From Enterobacter cloacae subsp. cloacae ATCC 13047 (GTDB lineage: Bacteria > Pseudomonadota > Gammaproteobacteria > Enterobacterales > Enterobacteriaceae): DNA of 64,000 nt. Location: positions 372,001-436,000 of the forward strand of contig NC_014121.1 of NCBI RefSeq assembly GCF_000025565.1, in the 5' to 3' direction. Position numbers and translations under genes: made by a program. The notes below the pieces were generated by a model. It saw nothing but the letters and a program-made list of their open reading frames with translations, was not told where the DNA came from and searched no databases. Positions 22,753 to 31,592 of this stretch are shown piece by piece. The first letter of the stretch is position 1. Every line of letters begins with the position of its first letter.

Positions 22753-24867
22753 ATGAAAAACACGATCCCGAATCTGATCTTTCAGGAAGAGACCAACGAA
22801 TGCGGACTGGCGTGTGTAGCAATGCTGGCACAAACACAGGGACAGACTATCTCACTGGAAACGCTGCGCGATATTTTTCCAGCCTCCGACCACGGTACGT
22901 CGCTGGACACGCTGATGGCCATTCTGGCGCGGTTGGGCATTGCGACGGCCCCTGTGCTGTTTGAGCATCACGAACTCAGTGAACTGCCGCTGCCAGCCAT
23001 TTTGCACTACGGCGCGAGCCACTATGTCCTGCTGGCCTGGCGTAAAGGCAACCACGTCTGCGTGATGAACCCGGCGATTGGCGAGCAGTGGCTGCCTTTT
23101 GCCGCGCTTAAGCAGGAGATCAGCGGCTATGCCCTGATAGTGGAGCCAGAGCAGAGGCTGGCTGCAGATCCCGCGCTGGCGCGACCGACAGCGGGACAGA
23201 GCATGCCTCGGGTGATGAGCATGAAGGAGACGGCAGATGTGCCGGGCATATATCGGCTGATGCTGTTGACCTTCATGGTGTCGTTAACGCTGTTTCTGAT
23301 GCCCACGATGGTGAGTAGTGCCATCAATAAAGCTTTCTCCAGCGTTGAGAGCAGCGGCTTCCCGTACGGCTGGTTTATTCTGGCCTTTGTGGTCTCTTCG
23401 CTGATGGCGCTGGGGGTTCGGGCGATCGCCGAGCGCTACATTAAACGCTTTGTGCTGATCCACAGCGGTGTCGGCTTTTCTCGCATGCTTCAAAACCCCC
23501 TCCGTTTTTTTGAAAAACGCGCGCCGGGGGAGATCTTCAGCCGCTTCACGGCCTGGCAGATGGGCCTGCTGCAGAAGATCGAACTGGATAATGGTTTGCG
23601 TTCCGATTGGGTGATCGGTGCGATCGCGCTGGCGATCATGTTCTGGATCGCGCCCATCCTGGCGGCGATCTCCGCCATCGGCGTGACGGTGATGGGGATC
23701 ATCAGCGTCTGGGCCGTGATCCGCGATCGCTGGTTTACCCAGCAGCTACAGCTGAAAAGCGCTGCGCTGAATGATTTTTTCATGGAGACCCTTCAGGGCA
23801 TATTGACTGTCAAAACCGCCGGGCTGGAAGGGCAGCGTCAGGCGCAGTTTGCCGCCTTAAGCCGCGAGCTCTACACATGCCTACAGCGCCAGAAGGTCTA
23901 TCAACAGGTGAAAGAAGGGCTCTATCAGCTATGCGGTAGCCTGGAGATGGTGGCGTTTATGCTGGTGGTACTGCCGATGGTCCATGGCAAGCAGATCTCG
24001 CTGGGCGATTTTTTTGCCTACAGCTTCCTGCGGCAAATCTTCACGTCCTACGTCACGCGGATCTTCTACGCCATCATCCAGAAAACGCAGCTGCACGTGA
24101 TCGACACCCGCGCACATGCCCTCTTTGCTCCAGGAGGAGAACGCGCGCCCGCGCCGCTGATCGCGGTACCGACAGCGGATACAACGCCTGCTTTGGCCTT
24201 TGAGGCGCTTGGCTACGGGTATGACCCCGCTGTGCCCGTCCTTTCATCTGTCTCATTATCGCTGCCGGCGGGTGAGCAGATCGCGATAGTCGGGGAGTCG
24301 GGGGCCGGTAAAAGTACCTTACTTCGGCTGATCGCCGGGCTGTTTTCGCCTCAGGCAGGAGGATGTTATGCCGCCGGTCGCGCGCTGCCTGCCGCGCATC
24401 TGGCGCAGTATGTCTGTTTGCAAAGCCAGGAGGACATTCTTTTTAACGCCTCGGTGCGTGAAAACATCACCTTATTCGACGCGCACTACCGCGAGCGTGA
24501 CCGCGGACGGATTGAGGCCCTGCTTGATGCTCTCATGCTGGGTGACGTGGTGCGTGCATTGCCGGGTGGTCTGGATGCTCTGATCCGCGAAAGCCACGCG
24601 GCGCTCTCTCTCGGCCAGCGTCAGCGCCTGTTGCTGGCCCGCGCGTTGTACAGCTCACGTCCGGTGTTATTGCTCGATGAGCCGACGGCCAATCTTGATG
24701 ACGAAACCGCGGCAATCGTCATGGCAACGGTTCACGCCCACTGCCGCAGGGCCGGTAAGTCGTTGATTGTTGTCACGCATAGCGAGCAGGTTTTATCGGG
24801 CTTTCAGCAGGTTTACCACCTGGTCGACGGCAGGCTCAGCCTGCGGGAAGGGAGCGATGAAGCATAA
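22753..24867 (+). CDS. C39-peptidase-containing ABC exporter (PCAT)
   Basis: 704 aa. The N-terminal C39 peptidase (about residues 1-130) has oxyanion Q11, catalytic C17 in NECGLAC and H90 in SHYV. The third position is N106 (MNPAIG) where Asp is usual. A six-helix membrane domain follows (about 155-430). The ATPase has Walker A GESGAGKST, signature LSLGQRQR (LSGGQ variant) and Walker B VLLLDEPTANLDD. PCATs cut double-glycine leaders and export the core across the inner membrane. The cognate substrate is almost certainly the 66-aa peptide at 20857. Confidence 0.93.
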   Translation: MKNTIPNLIFQEETNECGLACVAMLAQTQGQTISLETLRDIFPASDHGTSLDTLMAILARLGIATAPVLFEHHELSELPLPAILHYGASHYVLLAWRKGNHVCVMNPAIGEQWLPFAALKQEISGYALIVEPEQRLAADPALARPTAGQSMPRVMSMKETADVPGIYRLMLLTFMVSLTLFLMPTMVSSAINKAFSSVESSGFPYGWFILAFVVSSLMALGVRAIAERYIKRFVLIHSGVGFSRMLQNPLRFFEKRAPGEIFSRFTAWQMGLLQKIELDNGLRSDWVIGAIALAIMFWIAPILAAISAIGVTVMGIISVWAVIRDRWFTQQLQLKSAALNDFFMETLQGILTVKTAGLEGQRQAQFAALSRELYTCLQRQKVYQQVKEGLYQLCGSLEMVAFMLVVLPMVHGKQISLGDFFAYSFLRQIFTSYVTRIFYAIIQKTQLHVIDTRAHALFAPGGERAPAPLIAVPTADTTPALAFEALGYGYDPAVPVLSSVSLSLPAGEQIAIVGESGAGKSTLLRLIAGLFSPQAGGCYAAGRALPAAHLAQYVCLQSQEDILFNASVRENITLFDAHYRERDRGRIEALLDALMLGDVVRALPGGLDALIRESHAALSLGQRQRLLLARALYSSRPVLLLDEPTANLDDETAAIVMATVHAHCRRAGKSLIVVTHSEQVLSGFQQVYHLVDGRLSLREGSDEA

Positions 24868-26008
24868 ATCTCGCTGGGTGATGCTGGGCTGCGGTCTGGC
24901 GTTTGTCGCCGCGATGGCGGGCGTCTGGGTGTCTATGGCCTCGCCCTCACCGCATACGCGTTTACCCGTGGACACTGTCGGCACCGGCGACATCGAAAAG
25001 GTGGTGCTGGTGACGGGGATCCTGAAGCCGGCGGTACAGGTTAACGTCGGTGCGCAGGTCAACGGACAGCTGCGGAAATTGTATGTTCGCCAGGGAGAGC
25101 GCGTGAAGAAAGGGCAACTGCTGGCAGAAATCGACCCGACGTTACAGGAATCGGAACTCAGGAATACAAAGGCGCAGCTTGCCAGCGCCCGAGCGCAAAA
25201 GCGCTCTGCGCAGGCAATGTTGCTGCGCTACCGCCAGGAGCTGGACCGACAGCGCCTGATGCAGCGCGACGGCTCGGGGGTGCGCAGTGAGTTTGAGCAG
25301 GCCAGGTCGCAATACGCTGTGCAGGTGCAGCAGATAGCGGTGAGCGAGGCGCAGATTGCACAGGCTGAAATGGCGGTGAAAACGGCGCAGGCCAACCTCA
25401 GCTATACCCGCATTGTCGCGCCGGTCGACGGCGAGGTGCTGGGTATTGTGACCCGTGAAGGTCAGACCATCGTTTCTTCGCAAACGGCGCCGACCATCCT
25501 GGTGTTGGCGGATCTCGATACGATGCAGGTGCAAACGCGTATTTCAGAAGCGGACGTCCAAAAAATTCATCCCGGCCAGCCGCTCAGTTTTTATGTCATC
25601 GCCAATCCGGATAAACGCTACGCCAGTACCATGGGCTATGTGCAGCCTGCGCCGCAGGACGCGATGGAGGCGTCCGGTGAAAGAGGTATGGGCGGGAACG
25701 CGCAGGCGATGGCAGTCTACTACACCGGCACGTTCGAAGTGCCTAACGCCGGGCGTGAGCTCAAAACATCCATGACGGCACAGGTATTTATTCAGATCGC
25801 CAGGGCCAGCAATGTCCTGCGTGTTCCGGTTGCCGCACTGGGCCAGGCGCAGGATGCCGATCGTTACACCATCACCACCGTTAAAGATGGAAATACGCAG
25901 TCCCGCACGATCCGCATTGGCATTCAAGATCGGCAGTACGCCGAAGTGCTGGAAGGGCTGCAGGCGGGCGAACAGGTGGTGCTGGAGCAAGAGACGGAGC
26001 GAGGATAG
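24857..26008 (+). CDS. MacA-like periplasmic adaptor (HlyD family)
   Basis: 383 aa from ATG 24857, overlapping the exporter gene by 11 nt. An N-terminal membrane anchor (WVMLGCGLAFVAAMAGVWVSM) is followed by half-lipoyl/barrel-sandwich motifs (VLVTGILKPAVQVNVGAQVNGQL; NLSYTRIVAPVDGEVL), a coiled-coil hairpin (about residues 95-175) and a beta-barrel. It bridges an inner-membrane ABC protein and an outer-membrane channel. Positioned between the PCAT and MacB genes, it may serve either or both. Sequence detail (PDKRYASTMGYVQPAPQDA) follows MacA rather than HlyD of type I systems. Confidence 0.88.
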   Translation: MKHKSRWVMLGCGLAFVAAMAGVWVSMASPSPHTRLPVDTVGTGDIEKVVLVTGILKPAVQVNVGAQVNGQLRKLYVRQGERVKKGQLLAEIDPTLQESELRNTKAQLASARAQKRSAQAMLLRYRQELDRQRLMQRDGSGVRSEFEQARSQYAVQVQQIAVSEAQIAQAEMAVKTAQANLSYTRIVAPVDGEVLGIVTREGQTIVSSQTAPTILVLADLDTMQVQTRISEADVQKIHPGQPLSFYVIANPDKRYASTMGYVQPAPQDAMEASGERGMGGNAQAMAVYYTGTFEVPNAGRELKTSMTAQVFIQIARASNVLRVPVAALGQAQDADRYTITTVKDGNTQSRTIRIGIQDRQYAEVLEGLQAGEQVVLEQETERG

Positions 26009-26011
26009 CGG

Positions 26012-27943
26012 ATGGAGCCGATTATCGTATTACGGCGGGTGTGCAGACGATTCCACGCGGGCACTCAAACGTTAGCGGTGCTGAGTGATATTTCACTGAC
26101 CTTTCATCGCGGTGAAATGGTGGCGATTGTGGGGGCATCCGGCTCGGGTAAGTCCACGCTGATGAACATCATTGGCTGCCTGGACAAGCCCACGTCCGGA
26201 GAAGTCCTGATCAACGGCACGCCCGTGCATAACGCGGATAGCCTCTACCTTGCCGATCTGCGCAGCCGTTACCTGGGATTCATTTTTCAGCGCTATCACC
26301 TGATGCCGTATCTGACCGCAGAAGAAAACATTGCCATTCCCGCGCTGTACACCGCAATGTCGGAACAGGAGCGTACCGTCCGTGTGCAGAGGTTAGCTGT
26401 TCAGCTCGGGCTGGAAAACCGTCTCCAGCACCGTCCAGCGGAGCTGTCGGGTGGACAACAGCAGCGGGTGAGCATTTGTCGGGCATTGATCAACGGTGCA
26501 CACATTATCCTGGCAGACGAACCTACCGGCGCGCTCGACAGTACCCGTGGTAAGGCACTGATGGGCGTGCTGCATCAACTGCATGCGTCAGGGCACACGG
26601 TGATTATCGTTACCCATGACCGCGATATCGCCCGACAGGCGCAGCGCATTATTGAGATTAGCGACGGGCGAATCATCAGCGATGTACGGCACGCTGAGGT
26701 TCATCCCTCAACGCTGCTGCCGGAGCAGGACAACGGCCGAGCGTCGCTGGTGAGCCGTTTTCGCGAGTCGGTTCGTATGGCCTGGCGTGCACTGCTTGGG
26801 CACCGTATGCGTGCGTTTCTTTCCATGCTGGGGATCATCATTGGCATCGCGTCGGTGGTGTCGTCAATGGCGGTAGGGGAAGGCGCGCGGCGGGCGATCG
26901 TGGATGAGATAGGCAAGCTGGGAAATACGACGCTTGAGATCCGCCCGGGCACCGGATGGGGCAACGCGCGTCCGGACATGGCGCGCGCGCTGTCGATGGA
27001 AGACGTGCGCAGTTTGCAGGCGCTGCCGTGGGTGATGGGCGTCTCGCCGGTCGTCAGCAGCACTGCACTCGCGGTCCGCAAAGGTCTGGATTCCTCGATG
27101 ATGCTGTCAGGGGTATCACAGGACTTTTTCACCCTGCAAGGGCTGCGCGTTGTTCAGGGTAATGGCTTCACGGCGCGCGATGTTGCGGAAGGTGAACCGG
27201 TTATGATCCTGGATGAAACCGGGCGAGATACGCTGTTCCCCGGTGGGGAAAATCCGCTCGGTGCACTTGTGCAGATTGCCGGTGCGCCGTGGCGCGTGAT
27301 CGGCGTGGCCACTCGACCCGGGCCGAAAGTGGTGGGGGGCTTCATGGCGGCGTGGGTTCCGCATACTGCTTTGCAGCAGCGGCTGACGGGGCAAATACCG
27401 CTGGAGTCGCTGGTGCTGCGTTTTCAGCCGCCGCTGACATCACAGGAGGCCGCGCAGCGCGTGGAGCGCCACCTGCTGCGGGAACACGGACGAAAAGATT
27501 TCTTTATACAAACCGACGATCGGCTGGCGAATGCCATGCAAAAAACGTCGGACTCCATGTCGCTTCTGATTACAGCGATCGCGGCTATCTCGCTGCTGGT
27601 GGGCGGCGTGGGTGTGATGAATATCATGCTGGTGTCGGTGACGGAGCGGACGCATGAAATCGGCATTCGATTATCCGTGGGGGCTCGACCCGCAGACATC
27701 ATGAACCAGTTTCTCATTGAGGCGGTGATGATCTGCGTGCTCGGTGGCCTGGTGGGGGTGTCAGGCGCCTGGCTGGCAGGGCATATTTTTGCCTTCGTGA
27801 CGGACGCCTTTTCAATGGTGTTTACCGTATTCCCGGTGCTGATGGCCTGCGGTTTTTCTGCTGCGATCGGCCTCACGTTTGGTTATTTCCCGGCGCGCAG
27901 CGCGGCTCGCCTTTCCCCTACGGAGGCGCTGGCTCGCGAATGA
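26012..27943 (+). CDS. MacB-like ABC transporter (ATPase-permease fusion)
   Basis: 643 aa. The N-terminal ATPase has GASGSGKST, LSGGQQQR and ILADEPTGALDS. It is followed by the MacB fold: TM1 near residue 270 (FLSMLGIIIGIASVVSSMAVGEG), a large periplasmic domain (about 300-520), and three C-terminal helices (ISLLVGGVGVMNIMLVSVTERTHEIGIRL and later). MacB uses ATP to drive periplasmic substrates out through a TolC channel. Here it could move the matured, disulfide-bonded peptide from periplasm to outside. It overlaps the next gene by 4 nt. Confidence 0.92.
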   Translation: MEPIIVLRRVCRRFHAGTQTLAVLSDISLTFHRGEMVAIVGASGSGKSTLMNIIGCLDKPTSGEVLINGTPVHNADSLYLADLRSRYLGFIFQRYHLMPYLTAEENIAIPALYTAMSEQERTVRVQRLAVQLGLENRLQHRPAELSGGQQQRVSICRALINGAHIILADEPTGALDSTRGKALMGVLHQLHASGHTVIIVTHDRDIARQAQRIIEISDGRIISDVRHAEVHPSTLLPEQDNGRASLVSRFRESVRMAWRALLGHRMRAFLSMLGIIIGIASVVSSMAVGEGARRAIVDEIGKLGNTTLEIRPGTGWGNARPDMARALSMEDVRSLQALPWVMGVSPVVSSTALAVRKGLDSSMMLSGVSQDFFTLQGLRVVQGNGFTARDVAEGEPVMILDETGRDTLFPGGENPLGALVQIAGAPWRVIGVATRPGPKVVGGFMAAWVPHTALQQRLTGQIPLESLVLRFQPPLTSQEAAQRVERHLLREHGRKDFFIQTDDRLANAMQKTSDSMSLLITAIAAISLLVGGVGVMNIMLVSVTERTHEIGIRLSVGARPADIMNQFLIEAVMICVLGGLVGVSGAWLAGHIFAFVTDAFSMVFTVFPVLMACGFSAAIGLTFGYFPARSAARLSPTEALARE

Positions 27944-29322
27944 CACGATACCTCTTTTTAGCCGTACTGCTACTCCTGGCGGGTTGCCGCGCGATGACCC
28001 GCAGCGACTACCAGCGCCCGCTGCTGTCATTGCCCACACAGTGGCCCACGATGGCGGAAAAGGGGACGGAAAACGGCTGGCGTTTTAGCGATCCCCGCCT
28101 GTCTCGGGTGATTGAACAGGTACTGGAAAGCAATAACGATCTTGCAGCGGCAGCCCTCACGCTGCAGCAAGCACGCGTTGCGGCAGGACTCACCAGCACC
28201 AACATCTCCCCCGACGTCAGAGTGAGTGGAGCCGCCAGTAACAGTAAAAATGTGCGTCGGGGGGCACCTCCACAGGAGAACTACAGCGGCAGTGTTGCCA
28301 TCGCCTGGGAGCTGGACCTGTGGGGAAAACTGGCGCGCACCCGTGAGCAAAGCGAATGGCAGGCCAGGGCAAGCGAGCAGGATTACCGTGCAACCGTTCT
28401 CTCAACGATGGGCCTCACCGCTCAGCTTTACTGGCGTATCGCCTTGTATAACCAGCAGATCCGCCATCAGCGTGACGGTCTGACTGTCTCTGAACAGACC
28501 GTGCAACAGGTGTCCTCATGGTTTAACGCCGGAAAGGTGGGGCAACTTGATGTTCTGCAAGCACAGCAGGCGCTGCTGGCGCGGCAAAATCAGCTCAGAA
28601 CGTTGATTCAGCAGCGCCAGAACACACGCAGTGCGCTGGCACTGATGCTTAACAGGCCGGCGGAACAACATGCCGATGAATTGCGCGAGCTGGACGTGCA
28701 TCAGCAGGTGCCTGTGGCACAAAAAACGCCGCTACGGGTGATCGCTCAGCGGCCAGATATTCAGGCTGCTGAGTCGCGCCTGCGCGCCGCGCTTGCGGGT
28801 TACGACGCGGCTCGCCTGCAGTTCTACCCCACGCTTTCGCTTGATGCGTCTCTGAATGCCGGGAGCCAGGTTTTTAGCCAGTGGTTCCGCGATCCTATCC
28901 GTACGACAGGGGCCGCGCTGGCCTTGCCGTTTATCCAGTGGAACACCCGTCAGCTCACCGTTGCGCAGGCGGATTTAGCGATAAAACAGGCCGCGATCGC
29001 ATTTCGTTCTACCGCCTATACCGCACTCGCTGAAGTGGATGAGGCTATGGAAAACCGGCTGAGTGCAGATGAGCAACGCAGCCGACTCCATCAGTCGCTG
29101 GCGCTTAGCCAGCGGCGATTATCCCTTACGGAAAGCCGTTATCGCGCAGGTGCGGTGGATTTCCAGACGCTGCTCAACGCGCAGGACGATCTGCTGAACA
29201 CAGAGAACGCCCTAGCGCAAACCCAGTACGACTACCTTTACGCCACGCTGCAGCTCTGGCTGGCACAAGGGGGCGACACGCAAAACAGGATGATAAAAGA
29301 TGAAGCTGAAAAATGGAGATAA
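27940..29322 (+). CDS. TolC/NodT-family outer-membrane efflux lipoprotein
   Basis: 460 aa. The signal ends in a lipobox LLAGC with the acylated cysteine at residue 16. Two internally repeated OEP domains follow, rich in amphipathic helices, with the family phrases AIAWELDLWGKLARTREQ, RPDIQAAESRLRAALAGYDAARLQFYPTLSLDAS and LTESRYRAGAVDFQTLLNAQ. It supplies the outer-membrane duct for MacAB, and possibly for the PCAT-MacA assembly. Its stop lies inside the start of the ketosynthase gene (23-nt overlap), so export and acyl-chain genes form one transcription unit. Confidence 0.92.
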   Translation: MTRYLFLAVLLLLAGCRAMTRSDYQRPLLSLPTQWPTMAEKGTENGWRFSDPRLSRVIEQVLESNNDLAAAALTLQQARVAAGLTSTNISPDVRVSGAASNSKNVRRGAPPQENYSGSVAIAWELDLWGKLARTREQSEWQARASEQDYRATVLSTMGLTAQLYWRIALYNQQIRHQRDGLTVSEQTVQQVSSWFNAGKVGQLDVLQAQQALLARQNQLRTLIQQRQNTRSALALMLNRPAEQHADELRELDVHQQVPVAQKTPLRVIAQRPDIQAAESRLRAALAGYDAARLQFYPTLSLDASLNAGSQVFSQWFRDPIRTTGAALALPFIQWNTRQLTVAQADLAIKQAAIAFRSTAYTALAEVDEAMENRLSADEQRSRLHQSLALSQRRLSLTESRYRAGAVDFQTLLNAQDDLLNTENALAQTQYDYLYATLQLWLAQGGDTQNRMIKDEAEKWR

Positions 29323-30553
29323 TCGGGTGGTTGTTACCGGCTATGGGGCCGTTACCCCCCTTGGCGTGACGGCTGATGAGAGCTGGCAAGCGATCATGGA
29401 CTATCGGCTGGGCTATCGCTACGTCGATTACACGGCGCGGAATATCAAAACCCATTTTCTCGGGCTGGTGGACAACGAACCCAGCCTGATTGGGGTTCCT
29501 GCCGCCGTCAGACGCCGTCTGCCGCGTTTTGCCCGGCTCACGTTTGGCGCGGCGCGTCAGGCCATGGCGATGGCTTTTGGCGGCCAGCCACCGCAGGAGT
29601 TCTATAGCCCGCTAGACTGCGGCGCGATCATGGGGACCGGCTGGGGAGGGCTGGACGAAAGCTACGATGCGCAGAGCGATTTTTCGGCAACGGGCTTCGC
29701 CTCGCCGTTTAACTGTTTTTATTCGATGCCTAGCGTCACCACTGCCGCCTGTAGCCAGTTCTGGGGGCTCAACGGCTTCCAGAACACCGTGGTAGCGGCC
29801 TGTGCGACGGGAACCATCGCCATTGGCGAAGCCTACGAGGTGATCCGCACCGGCAGAGCGCAGATGATGCTGGCGGGGGCCGGGGAGTCGCTGACCAGTC
29901 CCTGCGCGATCTGGAATATCGACGTATTAGGGGCGTTAAGTAAAGAAACGCAGGATCCGCAGCGCGCCAGCTGTCCTTTCAGTGCCCACCGTAATGGGTT
30001 CGTGCTGTCGGAAGGGGCGGCGGTACTGTGTCTGGAGTCGCGCGAGGGGGCGCTTGCGCGCGGCGCGACCATTCTTGGCGAAATTACGGGTTACGCCAAT
30101 TTCTCTGACGCCTGGGATTTTACCTCGCCCGCTGAAGACTGCCTTGCGCGCGTGCAAACCATCATCTCCGCGCTGCGGCAGGCCGGACTTGAACCCGAGC
30201 ACCTGGACTATATTAACGCTCATGGTACCTCGACACCGCTTAATGACATCAACGAAACGCAATCGCTAAAAATGGCGCTGGGGGAGGCGGTCTGGACTGT
30301 TCCCATTTCCAGCACGAAGTCTTACTCCGGGCACTTAATTTCAGCCGCAGGCGCGTTCGAGAGCATCGTCTGCCTGCAGGCCATTGCCAACGGCATTATC
30401 CCCGCGACGACCAATTTTCAGCATGCGGATGAGTGCTGTGATCTGGATTATGTCGTTGAAGGGCATCGTCACGCCACTATCCGCCGTACGCTCAACCTGA
30501 GCTTTGGGTTTGGTGGCGCAAACGCGGCGTTGATTCTGGAGAAACATTCATGA
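29300..30553 (+). CDS. Beta-ketoacyl-ACP synthase (FabF/KAS II type)
   Basis: 417 aa. The catalytic triad is complete: Cys168 in VVAACATGT, His308 in INAHGTSTPLND and His345 in STKSYSGHLISAAG. The gatekeeper end SFGFGGANAALIL is also typical. It condenses an acyl chain with malonyl-ACP. Identity to housekeeping FabF appears modest in the active-site flanks (ACSQFWGLNGFQNTVVAACATG), so it is a dedicated pathway enzyme. With the dehydratase, ACP and reductase genes that follow it forms a minimal chain-extension module. Confidence 0.92.
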   Translation: MKLKNGDNRVVVTGYGAVTPLGVTADESWQAIMDYRLGYRYVDYTARNIKTHFLGLVDNEPSLIGVPAAVRRRLPRFARLTFGAARQAMAMAFGGQPPQEFYSPLDCGAIMGTGWGGLDESYDAQSDFSATGFASPFNCFYSMPSVTTAACSQFWGLNGFQNTVVAACATGTIAIGEAYEVIRTGRAQMMLAGAGESLTSPCAIWNIDVLGALSKETQDPQRASCPFSAHRNGFVLSEGAAVLCLESREGALARGATILGEITGYANFSDAWDFTSPAEDCLARVQTIISALRQAGLEPEHLDYINAHGTSTPLNDINETQSLKMALGEAVWTVPISSTKSYSGHLISAAGAFESIVCLQAIANGIIPATTNFQHADECCDLDYVVEGHRHATIRRTLNLSFGFGGANAALILEKHS

Positions 30554-31353
30554 TGACGCTGCGTTACAGCCAACAGGATGCGCGGCTATGGGCTGCATTT
30601 TCAGGGGATTACAACCCCGTGCATTTTGATAAAGCCTGGGTGAAATCGCAGGGGGGAAGCCGGCTCAGCGTGCACGGTATGCGCGCCCTGCTGGATGTCA
30701 AACGGTTCATCAGTCCGGAAGTTCGCCGCTCATCCTTTCTGAAGTGTACCGTGCGGTTGCGCAGGCCGCTGTGGCGGGATACCACTTACCTTCTGATGTG
30801 CGATCCCAACAAGCCTGTTTCAGCCTCCGTGTACGATCTTACCGCTCAAACGGTCTGCCTTTCATGTGCTATCGCGCCGGTTAACCTTTTTGCTGTGGCA
30901 GAAGCAGAAAGTCAGCGAGAACTCGGCGCATCAACCATTGCCGCGCTACATCAGACGTTTTTGCCCCTGCTTCCCCACGCACAGCAGTGGCATTTTCTTG
31001 ATGCCCTGCTGTTTCGCCATCTTCTTCAGGATACCGCGCTGTTACATCAGAAAGACATCGCACCGCTGATACCGTCTGGTCATACGCTGGAGGCGTTGTT
31101 TACCCGCTATCCCGTTGTCCAGACCCATCAGGAGGTTGTTTTTGACAGCCATCTGCTCGCGCCCTGGCAGACGGTGCCTTTACCGGAACCGCTTGAGATA
31201 GAGACATTACCCGCCACGGTGGTTGGCGATCTTAGATATGGCGCAGTGGTGCGAATTGCTGCGCAAACCCGCTATCAACAACACTACATCAGCAGTGCCG
31301 TGACGCTGAAAGTTGGCCCGCTGACAAAAGGAAATGCAAATGAACTCGTATGA
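30550..31353 (+). CDS. MaoC-like hot-dog dehydratase
   Basis: 267 aa. The N-terminal half has the hydratase-2 motif FSGDYNPVHFDKAW (Asp and His of the catalytic pair) and RLSVHGMRALLDV. The C-terminal half appears to be a second, degenerate hot-dog domain (FTRYPVVQTHQEVVFDSHLL). Family members dehydrate 3-hydroxyacyl thioesters or do the reverse. Overlaps the ketosynthase gene by 4 nt and the ACP gene by 14 nt. Acts presumably on 3-hydroxyacyl groups on the ACP encoded next. Confidence 0.82.
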   Translation: MMTLRYSQQDARLWAAFSGDYNPVHFDKAWVKSQGGSRLSVHGMRALLDVKRFISPEVRRSSFLKCTVRLRRPLWRDTTYLLMCDPNKPVSASVYDLTAQTVCLSCAIAPVNLFAVAEAESQRELGASTIAALHQTFLPLLPHAQQWHFLDALLFRHLLQDTALLHQKDIAPLIPSGHTLEALFTRYPVVQTHQEVVFDSHLLAPWQTVPLPEPLEIETLPATVVGDLRYGAVVRIAAQTRYQQHYISSAVTLKVGPLTKGNANELV

Positions 31354-31591
31354 AATCATCTACAGCAAAATCAGCGAAATGATTGCTGATGCAAAAGATC
31401 TGCCGCTTGAGGCGCTGACACCGGACACGACGCTGCCGCAGCTGGAACTTGACAGCCTCGATTATGTTGAACTGATGGTACTGGCGAAACGCGAGTTTAA
31501 CGTGACGCTCACGGCCGAAATGTTTATGAAAAAGCCGCATATGACCCTTCGCGATTTGAGTCTGTACATCGACCAGGAAATGGCTGGCTGA
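31340..31591 (+). CDS. Acyl carrier protein
   Basis: 83 aa, acidic. The phosphopantetheine site is Ser39 in LELDSLDYVELMV. The start at 31340 is preferred to the ATG six bases earlier because the ribosome site AAAGGA (about 31327-31332) is then 7 bp away. It has diverged from the housekeeping AcpP. No phosphopantetheinyl transferase or malonyl transferase gene is nearby, so host AcpS/EntD-type enzymes and FabD are presumably used. Confidence 0.9.
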   Translation: MNSYEIIYSKISEMIADAKDLPLEALTPDTTLPQLELDSLDYVELMVLAKREFNVTLTAEMFMKKPHMTLRDLSLYIDQEMAG

Positions 31592-31592
31592 G

